Of a stretch of 64,000 nucleotides of DNA, positions 50,842-61,179 are shown in pieces. The stretch covers positions 2,418,001 to 2,482,000 of the forward strand of contig NZ_CP042304.1 in assembly GCF_007859655.1 (NCBI RefSeq), in the 5' to 3' direction. The notes beneath the pieces were generated by a model that did no database searches, was not told where the DNA came from, and saw only the letters and a list, made by a program, of their open reading frames with translations. Position 1 is the stretch's first letter. The number at the start of each line of letters is the position of its first letter. The translations under genes were made by a program, and so were the position numbers. Source of the stretch: Devosia ginsengisoli. Its GTDB lineage: Bacteria > Pseudomonadota > Alphaproteobacteria > Rhizobiales > Devosiaceae.

Positions 50842-51381
50842 CTAGGCGGTTTGGCTGTTGGTGACGGCAAAGGGCGGCGACCAGGCGGCCGCAAAGCTCA
50901 AGCCCACAAAGGCGCTGAACCCCATCCAGGCCATGCCCGGGGCCATCACCATGGCGGCCTTGGGGTCGACCTGGCCGACACGGATCATCGCGCCAAGCCC
51001 CAGGATCAGCAGGGCGAATGCCACCATGCTCAGGGCCAGCGGTTGCAGCGGCGCAACCACGAAGGGAAAGCCGATCGTGCCGGCCATCAGCGCCACGATC
51101 CACCAGCCGGCACGCTGCCCGGCCGCGCCACGACCGGCCACCATCCAGCGGGCCACGCCGAACAGCGGCAGGCAGCCCAGATGCAGCACAGCGCCCGCCC
51201 AGCCGGGCAGGCCGAGCGGCGAGAAAAACAGCGGCAGCACATTGTTGAACTGGCCCAGGCCATTGGCAATGACGAACACCGCCAGCGGCATGGCTGCACT
51301 CAGCACCAGGCCGAGCCCGTCGTGACGATCCACGTCGAGGGCTGCGAAAGGAGACTTTGAAACTGCCGTCATGGTCGCCAT
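50842..51381 (-). CDS. Integral membrane protein, TspO/MBR-like
   Basis: A 179-residue hydrophobic protein with about five helices (23-45, 50-72, 85-105, 110-130, 140-165). The spacing and the PGMAWMGFSAFVGLSFA-AAW end resemble the TspO tryptophan-rich sensory family, with the usual WxxFxxxL motif only partly kept. I give this name with moderate confidence. The role would be tetrapyrrole or oxygen-related signalling. Confidence 0.55.
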   Translation of the reverse strand: MATMTAVSKSPFAALDVDRHDGLGLVLSAAMPLAVFVIANGLGQFNNVLPLFFSPLGLPGWAGAVLHLGCLPLFGVARWMVAGRGAAGQRAGWWIVALMAGTIGFPFVVAPLQPLALSMVAFALLILGLGAMIRVGQVDPKAAMVMAPGMAWMGFSAFVGLSFAAAWSPPFAVTNSQTA

Positions 51382-51516
51382 TTTCTGGCTCCCGTTGTTG
51401 TCATTGCCTTCCAGAGCAACAGCGCAAACGGCAAAAGGGTTCCGTTAACGTCAACAAGCGGGGTGCTGTGCTTTGCCGCCGCCTTGCGCTAGAACCGGCC
51501 GAAAATGGAGCCTGTC

Positions 51517-51733
51517 ATGCCCATACTGCCCGACCTGGCCGCCCGCCTCGACGCCCTGGAAACCCGCATCGCCTTCCAGGACCAGACCATCGAGGACCTC
51601 AACGCCACCATCACCGCGCAATGGCGCCAGATCGACCTGCTGACCCGCAAGTTGGAGCAGATGGAAGAGCAGGTGCGCTCAGGCGTCCACATCGCCGACC
51701 CCGCGACCGAGCCCCCCGCCGCCGCATTACTGA
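51517..51733 (+). CDS. slyX: SlyX family protein, apparent frameshift near the end
   Basis: A small coiled-coil protein of unknown function: LAARLDALETRIAFQDQTIEDLNATITAQWRQIDLLTRKLEQMEEQV is the SlyX pattern. The family ends in PPPHY. Here the frame runs past it after GAG-CCC-CCC. Removing one C from the six-C run at 51712-51717 gives EPPPPHY-stop at 51731-51733 and a 71-residue protein of normal size. Start ATG 51517 behind GGAG. Confidence 0.85.
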
Positions 51734-51758
51734 GCTCCAGCTCGAACAGGGGCAAGCC

Positions 51759-52846
51759 ATGCAAGCTGACCGCCGGAAGCTATTGCGCCTGGGGCTGGGC
51801 TCAGCCCTTGCCGCGGGGCTGGCATCGACACTCGCTGCCTGTTCCCGCGACAGCCTCGACCCCGCCGACATGGACGCCCTGCTGGCCCGCGAAAACGTGC
51901 CCGGCGCCAGCGTCGCCCTTATGAAAGACGGCGAACCCGCCTGGAGCGCCAGCTACGGTGTCAAGGCAGCGGGCGGTGCCGAACCTGTCGCGGCCGAAAC
52001 CCGGTTTCAGGCCGCCTCCATCTCCAAAGTGATGAATGCCCTTCTCGTCCTGGCCCTGGTGCGCGATGGACTTCTCGATCTCGATATGCCGGTCAACGCC
52101 GCCCTCCATGGCTGGCAGCTCGAGGGTATCGATGCCGATAGCGTCACCGTCGCCATGCTGCTCTCCCATACCGGCGGCACCAATGTGCCGGGCTTTGCCG
52201 GCTATCCGCCCGGCACGCCCCTGCCCACGATCCTGCAGGTTCTCGATGGCCTGCCGCCCGCCAATTCACCGCCGATCCGTGTCGAGCGCCCGCCCGGCGG
52301 GCCAGCCGAATATTCCGGTGGCGGCACCACGATACTGCAGAAGCTGGTTTCCGACATAACCGGCGCTGACTATGCCTCCCTGCTCCATCGGCTCGTGCTC
52401 GATCCGCTGGCCATGGACCATTCCAGCATCGCTCAGCCGCCACCGGCCGGCTTTGCCGATTTCGCCAGCGGCCACGATGCCGATGGCAATACCCTGCCCG
52501 GCGGCTATCGCATCCATCCCGAACTGGCGGCCGCAGGCCTGTGGTCCACGCCCTCCGACCTGCTGCGCCCGCTCAATGCATCATCGCCTCGATGCGCGGC
52601 GCGCCCGGCGCTTTCCTGCCGCAGGCGCTGGCCCGGCGCATGGTGACGCCGGTTTCCAATGAAATGGGGCTGGGCGTCTTCAGCGACAGGCCTGGCTGGT
52701 TTCACCATCCCGGCAGCAACCAGGGCTTCCGCGCCTATATCCGCGCCAGCTACGAGACGGGCGACGGCTTCGCCATCATGTCCAATGGCGACAATGGTGG
52801 TGAGCTCAACGCCGTGCTGCGCCGCCTGCTCGAAGCCAGCCTCTAA
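51759..52846 (+). CDS. Serine hydrolase (beta-lactamase class C-like), apparent frameshift
   Basis: A lipoprotein-type serine hydrolase, about 362 residues when repaired. It starts at MQADRRKLLRLGLGSAL, a Tat-like twin arginine with lipobox LAAC. The catalytic SxxK is SISK, YSGGG holds the expected YxN-like position, and HPGSNQGF is the HxG-like third motif. The frame breaks at 52579/52580: LLRPLNA continues as IIASMRGAPGAFLPQAL in another frame, restored by one added base (GC-ATC to GCC-ATC). It lies 25 bases after slyX. Confidence 0.85.
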
Positions 52847-52852
52847 CAAAAA

Positions 52853-52876
52853 GGCCCGCCGAAGCGGGCCTCTTCA
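52853..52876 (+). terminator. Intrinsic terminator after serine hydrolase gene
   Basis: GGCCCGC / GCGGGCC with loop CGAA, then TCTTC. Short but stable; the weak T tract makes it less certain. Confidence 0.7.
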
Positions 52877-52879
52877 AAT

Positions 52880-53010
52880 TTCGCGGCTCTTGCCAGAAAC
52901 GGATTATGGCGAGTCAGATAGGGCGGGTTTTCGAGAACCGGAGCGGAGCGTACTTAAGTACGTGAGCACCGGAAGCGCAGAATACCCGTTCTAGCTGGCC
53001 GCCAGAATTC
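52880..53010. repeat. Intergenic element with GTACTTAAGTAC palindrome
   Basis: A stretch between convergent genes with a purine-rich segment CGAGAACCGGAGCGGAGCGT, the 12-base perfect palindrome GTACTTAAGTAC (52953-52964), then GTGAGCACCGGAAGCGCAGA. The CCGGAGCG and CCGGAAGCG halves flank the palindrome as direct near-copies. Similar elements are known to me from other alphaproteobacteria as dispersed sequences without assigned role. Confidence 0.5.
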
Positions 53011-53015
53011 GTTTC

Positions 53016-54422
53016 TCAGTGCCCCAGGGCCTTGACGATGTCTTCCGTCATCTTCTTGGCATCGCCAAACAGCATCATCGTGTTGTCGCGGTAGAACAGC
53101 TCGTTCTGCACACCGGCATAACCGGCCGACATGCCGCGCTTGATGAACAGCACCGTGCCCGCATCCTCGACGTTCAGCACCGGCATGCCATAGATCGGCG
53201 AGGTCTTGTCGGTCTTGGCCGAGGGGTTGGTCACGTCATTGGCGCCGATGACGAAGGCGACGTCGGACTGGGCGAATTCGGAATTGATATCCTCCAGCTC
53301 GAACACTTCGTCATAGGGCACATTGGCTTCCGCCAGCAGCACGTTCATGTGCCCCGGCATGCGGCCCGCCACCGGATGGATGGCGTATTTGACGGTGACG
53401 CCTTCCTTCTTGAGCAGGTCGGCCATTTCGCGCAGGGCATGCTGCGCCTGCGCCACCGCCATGCCGTAGCCCGGCACGATGATGACCTTGCCGGCATTCT
53501 TCATCAGGAACGCTGCGTCTTCCGCCGCGCCCTGCTTGACCGGCCGATCATCCTCTTCCGCCCCGGCGGCAGCGGCGCTGTCGCCGCCGAACCCGCCCAG
53601 GATCACCGAGATGAAGCTGCGGTTCATCGCCTTGCACATGATGTAGCTCAGGATCGCGCCCGAGGAGCCCACCAATGCACCGGTGATGATCAGCGCCGTA
53701 TTGCCCAGCGTGAAGCCGATGCCCGCCGCCGCCCAACCCGAATAGGAGTTGAGCATGGACACCACGACCGGCATGTCGGCGCCGCCGATCGGGATGATCA
53801 TCAGCCCGCCCAGCACGAGGGCGAGAATGGTGATGGCCCAGAACAGCCACGGATCGGCCGAGGTCGTGAAGGCCCAGACGAGCAGCACGATGGCCACGCC
53901 CATGACGATATGGATGGCATGGCGCGCCGGCAGGATGATCGGCTTGCCGCTCATATTGCCGTTGAGCTTGGCAAAGGCGATGACCGAGCCAGTGAAGGTG
54001 AAGGCGCCGATGGCGACACCGATCGACATTTCCACCAGCGCCTGCGCATGGATATGCCCCGGCGCACCGATGCCGAAGGCCTCGGGTGCGTAGAGCGCCG
54101 CCGCCGCCACGAACACGGCAGCCAGGCCCACCAGCGAGTGGAAGGCCGCCACCAGTTGCGGCATGTCGGTCATCTTGACGGTGCGGGCCATATAGGCGCC
54201 GATGCCGCCGCCAAGGCCGATACCGCCCACGATCAGCAGCCAGCTGATCCAGTCGCTCGGTGCCGCCACGGCCAGCGTGGTGACAATGGCAATGCCCATG
54301 CCCACCATGCCGAACATATTGCCCTGGCGCGACGAGCTGGGGCTCGAAAGCCCGCGCAGTGCCAGGATGAACAGCACGCCCGAAACGAGATAGAGAAGGG
54401 CTGCAATATCTGCAGAAATCAT
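53016..54422 (-). CDS. pntB: NAD(P) transhydrogenase subunit beta
   Basis: PntB is the proton-pumping and NADP-binding subunit. The 468-residue product has about nine membrane helices in residues 1-270 and a C-terminal NADP-binding domain III with VIIVPGYGMAVAQAQHALREMADLL, GRMPGHMNVLLAEANVPYD, and IGANDVTNPSAKTDKTSPIYGMPVLNV. It follows pntAB with a four-base gap. Confidence 0.97.
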   Translation of the reverse strand: MISADIAALLYLVSGVLFILALRGLSSPSSSRQGNMFGMVGMGIAIVTTLAVAAPSDWISWLLIVGGIGLGGGIGAYMARTVKMTDMPQLVAAFHSLVGLAAVFVAAAALYAPEAFGIGAPGHIHAQALVEMSIGVAIGAFTFTGSVIAFAKLNGNMSGKPIILPARHAIHIVMGVAIVLLVWAFTTSADPWLFWAITILALVLGGLMIIPIGGADMPVVVSMLNSYSGWAAAGIGFTLGNTALIITGALVGSSGAILSYIMCKAMNRSFISVILGGFGGDSAAAAGAEEDDRPVKQGAAEDAAFLMKNAGKVIIVPGYGMAVAQAQHALREMADLLKKEGVTVKYAIHPVAGRMPGHMNVLLAEANVPYDEVFELEDINSEFAQSDVAFVIGANDVTNPSAKTDKTSPIYGMPVLNVEDAGTVLFIKRGMSAGYAGVQNELFYRDNTMMLFGDAKKMTEDIVKALGH

Positions 54423-54426
54423 CGGC

Positions 54427-54729
54427 TCAACCCTTCTTCTTGTACATTGCCAGCATGCGCTGGGTGACGAGGAACCCGCCGAATATGTTCACGCTGGCAA
54501 AAACCAGGGCGATGAAGCCGAACAGCTTGCTGACCCAGTTGCCGTCGGCGGCCAGATGCACGCCCACCGCCAGCAGCGCGCCCACCACGATCACCGAGGA
54601 GATCGCATTGGTGACGCTCATCAGCGGGGTGTGCAGAGCCGGGGTCACCGACCAGACCACGAAATAGCCCACGAAGATCGCCAGCACGAAAATGGCGAGG
54701 CGGAAAGTGAAGGGGTCGATCGCTTCCAT
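54427..54729 (-). CDS. pntAB: NAD(P) transhydrogenase subunit alpha 2 (PntAB)
   Basis: A 100-residue membrane subunit with three to four helices (about 8-28, 35-58, 62-92) that corresponds to the membrane end of the alpha chain. Family pattern [32 protein letters not shown]. Together with pntAA and pntB it forms the split three-subunit transhydrogenase usual in alphaproteobacteria. It starts directly after the pntAA stop. Confidence 0.95.
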   Translation of the reverse strand: MEAIDPFTFRLAIFVLAIFVGYFVVWSVTPALHTPLMSVTNAISSVIVVGALLAVGVHLAADGNWVSKLFGFIALVFASVNIFGGFLVTQRMLAMYKKKG

Positions 54730-56277
54730 TTACTTGGCTCCCTTGGGTGCTGCGGGCTTCTTGGCGGCAGCAGGTTTGCTGGCTGCTGCCGGTTTGGTTG
54801 CGGCAGGTTTGGGCGCGGCAGGTTTTTTCGCAGCCGGCTTCTTGGCTGCAACCGGTACCGCCGCCGCTGCATCGATTACCGCAGTCGCCTTTTTGGCCGC
54901 AGCACGCTTGGCCGGGGCCGGCGCTGTGGCTGCCGCCGGAATGGACTGTTCCACCCCGGGCGCGGCCTTCTTCGGGGCATCGGTCATGGCGGGCGCCACG
55001 GCCTTCTTTGCTGCGGGCTTCTTGGCGGGCGCCGCCTTGCCGGTCGTCCCGGTCTTGGCCGGAGCGGCCTTGGCTTCCACGCTCTTGGCCGGCGCCTTGG
55101 GCGCGGGCTTGGCAACAGCGGCCGGCTTGGCTTCGGCCACGGGAGCCGGTGCCGCGAAATTCGGATGCACCACCTTGCCGTCGCGCGTCAGCACGGTCGC
55201 CTTGACCAGTTCGTCATCCCAGTTGATGGCGAGCTTCTTTTCCTTGGCATCGATCAGCGTGGTGAGGAAGGCGAGCAGGTTCCGCGCATAGAGCTGGCTG
55301 GCCGTGGTCGGGATGCGACCCTGCACATTGGTATAGCCGATGATCTTGACGCCGTTATGCTCGATGACCTTGCCCGGCACGGTGAGTTCGACATTGCCGC
55401 CACGTTCGGCGGCCAGGTCAACGATAACAGAACCCGGTGCCATGGACTCGACCATCGCCTTGGTGATCAGCCGCGGCGCCGGACGCCCCGGGATCAGCGC
55501 TGTGGTGATGACGATATCCTGCTTGGCGATATGCGTAGCGGTCAGTTCGGCCTGCTTGGCCTGGTATTCCGCGCTCATCTGCTTGGCATAGCCGCCGGCC
55601 GTCTCGGCCTGCTTGAATTCCTCGTCCTCGACGGCAATGAACTTGCCGCCCAGCGACTCGACCTGTTCCTTGGCCGCCGGCCGCACGTCCGTGGCCGACA
55701 CCACGGCGCCGAGGCGCTTGGCCGTCGCAATGGCCTGCAGCCCCGCCACGCCCGCACCCATCACGAAGGCCTTGGCCGGACGCACCGTACCGGCCGCCGT
55801 CATCATCATCGGCAGAGCGCGGTCGAACTCGGCCGCCGCTTCCACGACGCCCTGGTAGCCGGCCAGGTTCGCCTGCGAAGACAGGATATCCATCACCTGC
55901 GCACGCGTAATGCGCGGCATGAATTCCATGGAAACGGCGGTAACACCGGCCTTGGCCAAGGCAGCCACATCCTTGTCATTGCCATAGGGATCGAGCGCGC
56001 CGATCACCAGCGCGCCCTTGGCGACGCCGCCCAGCGAAGCCGCCGTCGGGCGGCGCACCATCAGCACGACATCGGCGCTCTTGAGCGCCGCATCGGCACT
56101 GGCGGCGATGGTCGCGCCGGCTGCCGTATAGTCCTTGTCGAGAATGCGCGAACCCAGGCCCGCACCCTTCTCCACCGCAACGCTGGCGCCCAGCGCAATC
56201 AGCTTGCCCACCGTTTCGGGCGTGGCCGCAACGCGGTTCTCTCCCTCGAAACGCTCGCGGACGATCGCAATTTTCAT
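54730..56277 (-). CDS. pntAA: NAD(P) transhydrogenase subunit alpha 1 (PntAA) with long Lys/Ala/Pro tail
   Basis: The NAD-binding domain I subunit that drives hydride transfer from NADH to NADP. Residues 1-378 are the normal alanine-dehydrogenase-like fold (KIAIVRERFEGENRVAATPETV, VMGAGVAGLQAIATAKRLGA, VVDLAAERGGNVE). Usual length is about 380. Here 515 residues, because about 135 residues of AAPAKK, KKPAAKK and KPAAA repeats follow. The stop is directly before pntAB, so the tail is not read-through. Histone H1-like composition; purpose unknown. Confidence 0.95.
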   Translation of the reverse strand: MKIAIVRERFEGENRVAATPETVGKLIALGASVAVEKGAGLGSRILDKDYTAAGATIAASADAALKSADVVLMVRRPTAASLGGVAKGALVIGALDPYGNDKDVAALAKAGVTAVSMEFMPRITRAQVMDILSSQANLAGYQGVVEAAAEFDRALPMMMTAAGTVRPAKAFVMGAGVAGLQAIATAKRLGAVVSATDVRPAAKEQVESLGGKFIAVEDEEFKQAETAGGYAKQMSAEYQAKQAELTATHIAKQDIVITTALIPGRPAPRLITKAMVESMAPGSVIVDLAAERGGNVELTVPGKVIEHNGVKIIGYTNVQGRIPTTASQLYARNLLAFLTTLIDAKEKKLAINWDDELVKATVLTRDGKVVHPNFAAPAPVAEAKPAAVAKPAPKAPAKSVEAKAAPAKTGTTGKAAPAKKPAAKKAVAPAMTDAPKKAAPGVEQSIPAAATAPAPAKRAAAKKATAVIDAAAAVPVAAKKPAAKKPAAPKPAATKPAAASKPAAAKKPAAPKGAK

Positions 56278-56507
56278 GAAAGTCTCCTGCCCGCCTGCCC
56301 GACGGACAGGCTCGATTTAGCTGCCTGTATGCGCTGCGCGATCAGGGGATTGACAAGGAAATACAGGATGATCATCGAAACCGCCGCAACGATGATCGTC
56401 CACTTGATGGCGGTCAAGAAGCCATTATAGGTCGCCTCGTGCTGGGCGTAATCCATCGGCGATTCAACCTGTAGCTCGGAATGATGTTCGGGGCGGGTTT
56501 TGGCCAT
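56274..56507 (-). CDS. aa3-type cytochrome c oxidase subunit IV
   Basis: About 77 residues from MAKTRPEHHSELQVESPMDYAQHEATYNGFLTAIKWTIIVAAVSMIILYFLV. The MDYAQHEATYNGF motif, just before a single membrane helix, is the bacterial subunit IV pattern. ATG 56507 follows GAGGA; its stop overlaps the pntAA start by four bases (ATGA), so it heads the pnt operon. A C-terminal tail (QAAKSSLSVGQAGRR) is basic. Confidence 0.88.
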   Translation of the reverse strand: MAKTRPEHHSELQVESPMDYAQHEATYNGFLTAIKWTIIVAAVSMIILYFLVNPLIAQRIQAAKSSLSVGQAGRRLS

Positions 56508-56558
56508 GTCGTCCTCAATAAGTCCATTCACACAAAGTCTGTCAGCCGAAAGTCGGCC

Positions 56559-58361
56559 TCACGGGCTGGTCGCTTCCAGTTCGTCGATCAACCCTTCGAT
56601 CATCGACAGGCCAAGCGACCAGAATTGCGGGTCTTTGGCGTCCAGCCCGAACGGCGCCAGCAGTTCGGAATGGTGCTTGCTTCCGCCGGCCTTGAGCAGC
56701 TCAAAATAGCGCTCCGCAAAGCCCTCACTGGCCTTCTCATACTGTGCGTAGAGCGAGTTCACAAGGCAATCGCCGAAGGCATAGGCATAGACATAGAAGG
56801 GCGAGTGGATGAAGTGGGGAATATAGGCCCAGAAGATGTCGTAGCCCTCATTGGCGATAATGGCGTCGCCCAGCGATTCCTTCTGCACATCGAGCCAGAT
56901 CTGGTTGATTTCCTCGGTCCTGAGCTCCCCCTGCCGGCGCGCGGTGTGCACCCGCCGCTCAAACGTATAAAAGGCAATCTGCCGCACCACGGTATTGAGC
57001 ATGTCCTCGACCTTGGAGGACAGCAAAGCGAAGCGCTGCTTGGGATCGGTGGTGTTGTTGAGCAAGTGCCGGAAGGTCAGCATCTCCCCGAAAACGCTCG
57101 CGGTCTCGGCCAGCGTCAGCGGCGTATTGGCCAGGATCGGCCCCTGCTCCGCCGCCAGCCGTTGATGCACGCCATGCCCCAGCTCATGCGCCAGCGTCAT
57201 GATATCGCGTGACCGGCCGAGATAGTTGAGCATCAGATAGGGATGCGCGCTCGGCACGGTCGGATGCGCGAAGGCACCCGACAGCTTGCCGTCCCCGGTC
57301 GGCGCATCGATCCAGCCCGAATTGAAGAAGGGCGAGGCCACTTCGGCCAGCTTGGGCGAGAACTTGCCATAGGCTTCCATCACGGTGGACACCGCGCTGT
57401 CCCAGTCCCAGGTCCGTTCGTCGCTGGTCGGCAGCGGCGCATTGCGGTCCCAGGCATTGAGCTTGTCCTTGCCGAACCACTTGGCCTTCATCTTGTAGTA
57501 GCGATGGCTGAGCCGCGGATAGGCGTCTTCTACCGCCTTTTTCAGCGCATCGACCACTTCGCGCTCCACCGAATTGGCCATGTGCCTGGAATCGGCAATG
57601 TCCTCATAGCCGCGCCAGCGGTCCGAGATTTCCTTGTCCTTGGCCAGCACATTGGTGATGTGGGTGAAGAGCCGGCTATTCTCCGCCAGCGTCTTGCCCA
57701 AGGCCTTGAACGCACTTTCGCGCTTCTTCTCGTCCTTCTCGCTGAGCAGATGCAGCGTCGATTCCATATTGAGCGTCTCGCCATCCACCTCGAATTCGAG
57801 GCTCGACAGCGTCTCGTCGAACAGCCGGTTCCACGCCGAATAGGCAGTCACCGACTTATCGTGGAACAGCTCCTCCAGCTTGTCATCGAGCTGATACGGC
57901 TTGGCCTTGCGCAATTCGGCAAACCAGGTGCGATAGCGCGCCAGCTCGGCATCCCCAGCGAAGGCGGCTTCGAGGTCCGCATCCTCGATCCGGTTCAATT
58001 CCAGTTCGAAGAACAGCACCTTGGTGGAAAGGTTGGTCAGCGCCTCATTGGTATCGCCCATGAACTTGGCGCGGTCCGGATCGGTCGACTTCTGCGCATA
58101 TTGCAGGAAGGCGAACGAGCCGATGCGCCCGCTGAGATCGCCCAGCCTCTCGCTGTCCTTGATCGCAGCGATCAGCTTGCCGGCCTTGGTCAGCTCGACC
58201 AGCTTGCCCTTGTAATCGGCCTCGAACTGGCTCGCCAGCGCCTTGGCTTCCTCCAGCCCCGCCTTGAATTCGGGGCTGTCCTTGCCGGGATAGAGATCAT
58301 CGAGGTCCCACACCGGCAGATTGCCGAGCTGGTTGTGGCCTTTCTGGGCGGTGGCGGTCAT
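56559..58361 (-). CDS. pepF: M3 family oligoendopeptidase (PepF-like)
   Basis: A 600-residue zinc peptidase of the thimet/PepF group that cleaves short peptides in the cytoplasm. The zinc motif is LAHELGHGVHQ (HExxH at about 390), with FGEMLTFRHLL downstream supplying the third ligand. N-terminal helical lid LPVWDLDDLYPGKDSPEF is typical. It runs in the same direction as the pnt operon, upstream of it. Confidence 0.96.
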   Translation of the reverse strand: MTATAQKGHNQLGNLPVWDLDDLYPGKDSPEFKAGLEEAKALASQFEADYKGKLVELTKAGKLIAAIKDSERLGDLSGRIGSFAFLQYAQKSTDPDRAKFMGDTNEALTNLSTKVLFFELELNRIEDADLEAAFAGDAELARYRTWFAELRKAKPYQLDDKLEELFHDKSVTAYSAWNRLFDETLSSLEFEVDGETLNMESTLHLLSEKDEKKRESAFKALGKTLAENSRLFTHITNVLAKDKEISDRWRGYEDIADSRHMANSVEREVVDALKKAVEDAYPRLSHRYYKMKAKWFGKDKLNAWDRNAPLPTSDERTWDWDSAVSTVMEAYGKFSPKLAEVASPFFNSGWIDAPTGDGKLSGAFAHPTVPSAHPYLMLNYLGRSRDIMTLAHELGHGVHQRLAAEQGPILANTPLTLAETASVFGEMLTFRHLLNNTTDPKQRFALLSSKVEDMLNTVVRQIAFYTFERRVHTARRQGELRTEEINQIWLDVQKESLGDAIIANEGYDIFWAYIPHFIHSPFYVYAYAFGDCLVNSLYAQYEKASEGFAERYFELLKAGGSKHHSELLAPFGLDAKDPQFWSLGLSMIEGLIDELEATSP

Positions 58362-58441
58362 CTCTGAGTCTCCGGCTGGTCAAGTGCGGGCGGACCTTAG
58401 CCAGAGGGGGCCGCGCTGTGAAGGACGATCCTGTCAATTCG

Positions 58442-59424
58442 TCAGTCCAGCAGGCCCGCCTCGCGGCTCGTCTCCACCACGGTGGCGGGATCGCCGTCCA
58501 CCGCCACTTCGATCAGCGGCACCAGCCGGTCGAGCATATAGTTGAGGCTCAGCGGCGTCGCGAAGGAGAACGCGCCCGAAAGCGGGAAATCCGCTACCAC
58601 CTCCCGGCCCTGCCGGGCCGCTTCCAAGTGGTCGCGCATAGGCATGCCAGCGATCCTGGCCGGGTCGCCCGCCCCAACAATCCACACCACCAGGTCAGTG
58701 TCCAGCAGTGCCATCTGCTCTTCCGACAGCGGCACCCAGAATGCGTCGGGTTCGCCTGCCGCGTCGATCGCCGCCGGCGTCTTGAAGCCGAGCTGGCCGA
58801 GAATCTGCGCCCGCGTGTCGATCGAGTGATAGACGCCGAACTCGGTGACATTGAATGCCACCGCCGCTTCCATACCGGCCCAGTCGGGATGGCTGGCCGC
58901 CACATCGGCAAAGCGCTGCTCCAGTGCCGAAACAATGGCATCAGCCTTGTCCGCCTCCCCGACAATGCGGCCGATCGTGCGCGCCCGCACGGCCCAGGGC
59001 GTGCTGTAATCGGTATATTGCGCTTCGGCGGCGATGGTCGGCGCGATCTTGGACAGCTCGGCATACTGCTCCTCGGTCATGCCCGATCCGAGCCCTTCGA
59101 TGACATCGGGTTCCAGCGCCGCGATCTGCTCGTAGCTGATATCCTTGAACAGCACCGGCTGGCCGTCGCCCAGCGCGTCCTGCGCCCACGGCCAGGCGGC
59201 GAACGGAAAATCGCCATACCAGTCCCGCGTGCCGACCGGCGTGACGCCCACGGCGAGATAATGATCCTGCCCGCTGAAAGTCAGCGTGACCACACGCTCC
59301 GGCCTGGTCTGCAGCGTGGTCGATCCGAACCGGTGCTCGAAGACCTGCGGAAACTCCTGGGCGATTGCGCCCCCATGCTTCCCAGTACGGCGATCAATAC
59401 GGTCATTCGGCGAAGCAATGACAT
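58442..59424 (-). CDS. Iron-siderophore ABC transporter substrate-binding protein, second copy, apparent frameshift
   Basis: A FecB-type binding protein like the gene at 33079, about 327 residues when repaired. The ATG at 59424, with GGAG six bases upstream, starts a signal peptide (MSLLRRMTVLIAVLGSMG). The mature part (QEFPQVFEHRFGSTTLQTRPERVVTLTFSGQDHYLAVGVTPVGTRDW ... LEPDVIEGLGSG) is in the next frame. One added G in the run at 59370-59374 joins them with cleavage near AIA-Q. No permease or ATPase gene follows. Confidence 0.87.
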
Positions 59425-59485
59425 CGAACTCTCCATCAATTGTGGCGCTGCCCTCCAGCTCCCGTCTCGATGCCGATATATAATA

Positions 59486-59500
59486 TGATCCATTGTATCA
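59486..59500. promoter_or_regulatory. Candidate iron-responsive (RirA-type) box, TGA-N9-TCA
   Basis: TGATCCATTGTATCA, in which minus-strand TGA-TACAATGGA-TCA fits the RirA operator. It overlaps a minus-strand -35-like TTGATA, and a TATTATATAT -10-like run follows. It lies 62 bases before the siderophore-binding gene start at 59424. Confidence 0.6.
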
Positions 59501-59627
59501 AGTTACATCAGCCGCCAGCTTTCCTGCCGCCAATTCCTTATGATTAATCCCCCCTTAACACCCCCCCGGCATCCTTCTCCCAAAACGGCACACGATTCGA
59601 TGCCGCAGCAAAAAGACCGGAGTTGGC

Positions 59628-61112
<1,485 letters not shown>

Positions 61113-61179
61113 GCGCCGCCGTCATCCATCTGCCAACTCCGGCGAATCGGCTACTCTCCATCCGGGGCAGGAGCCAATC

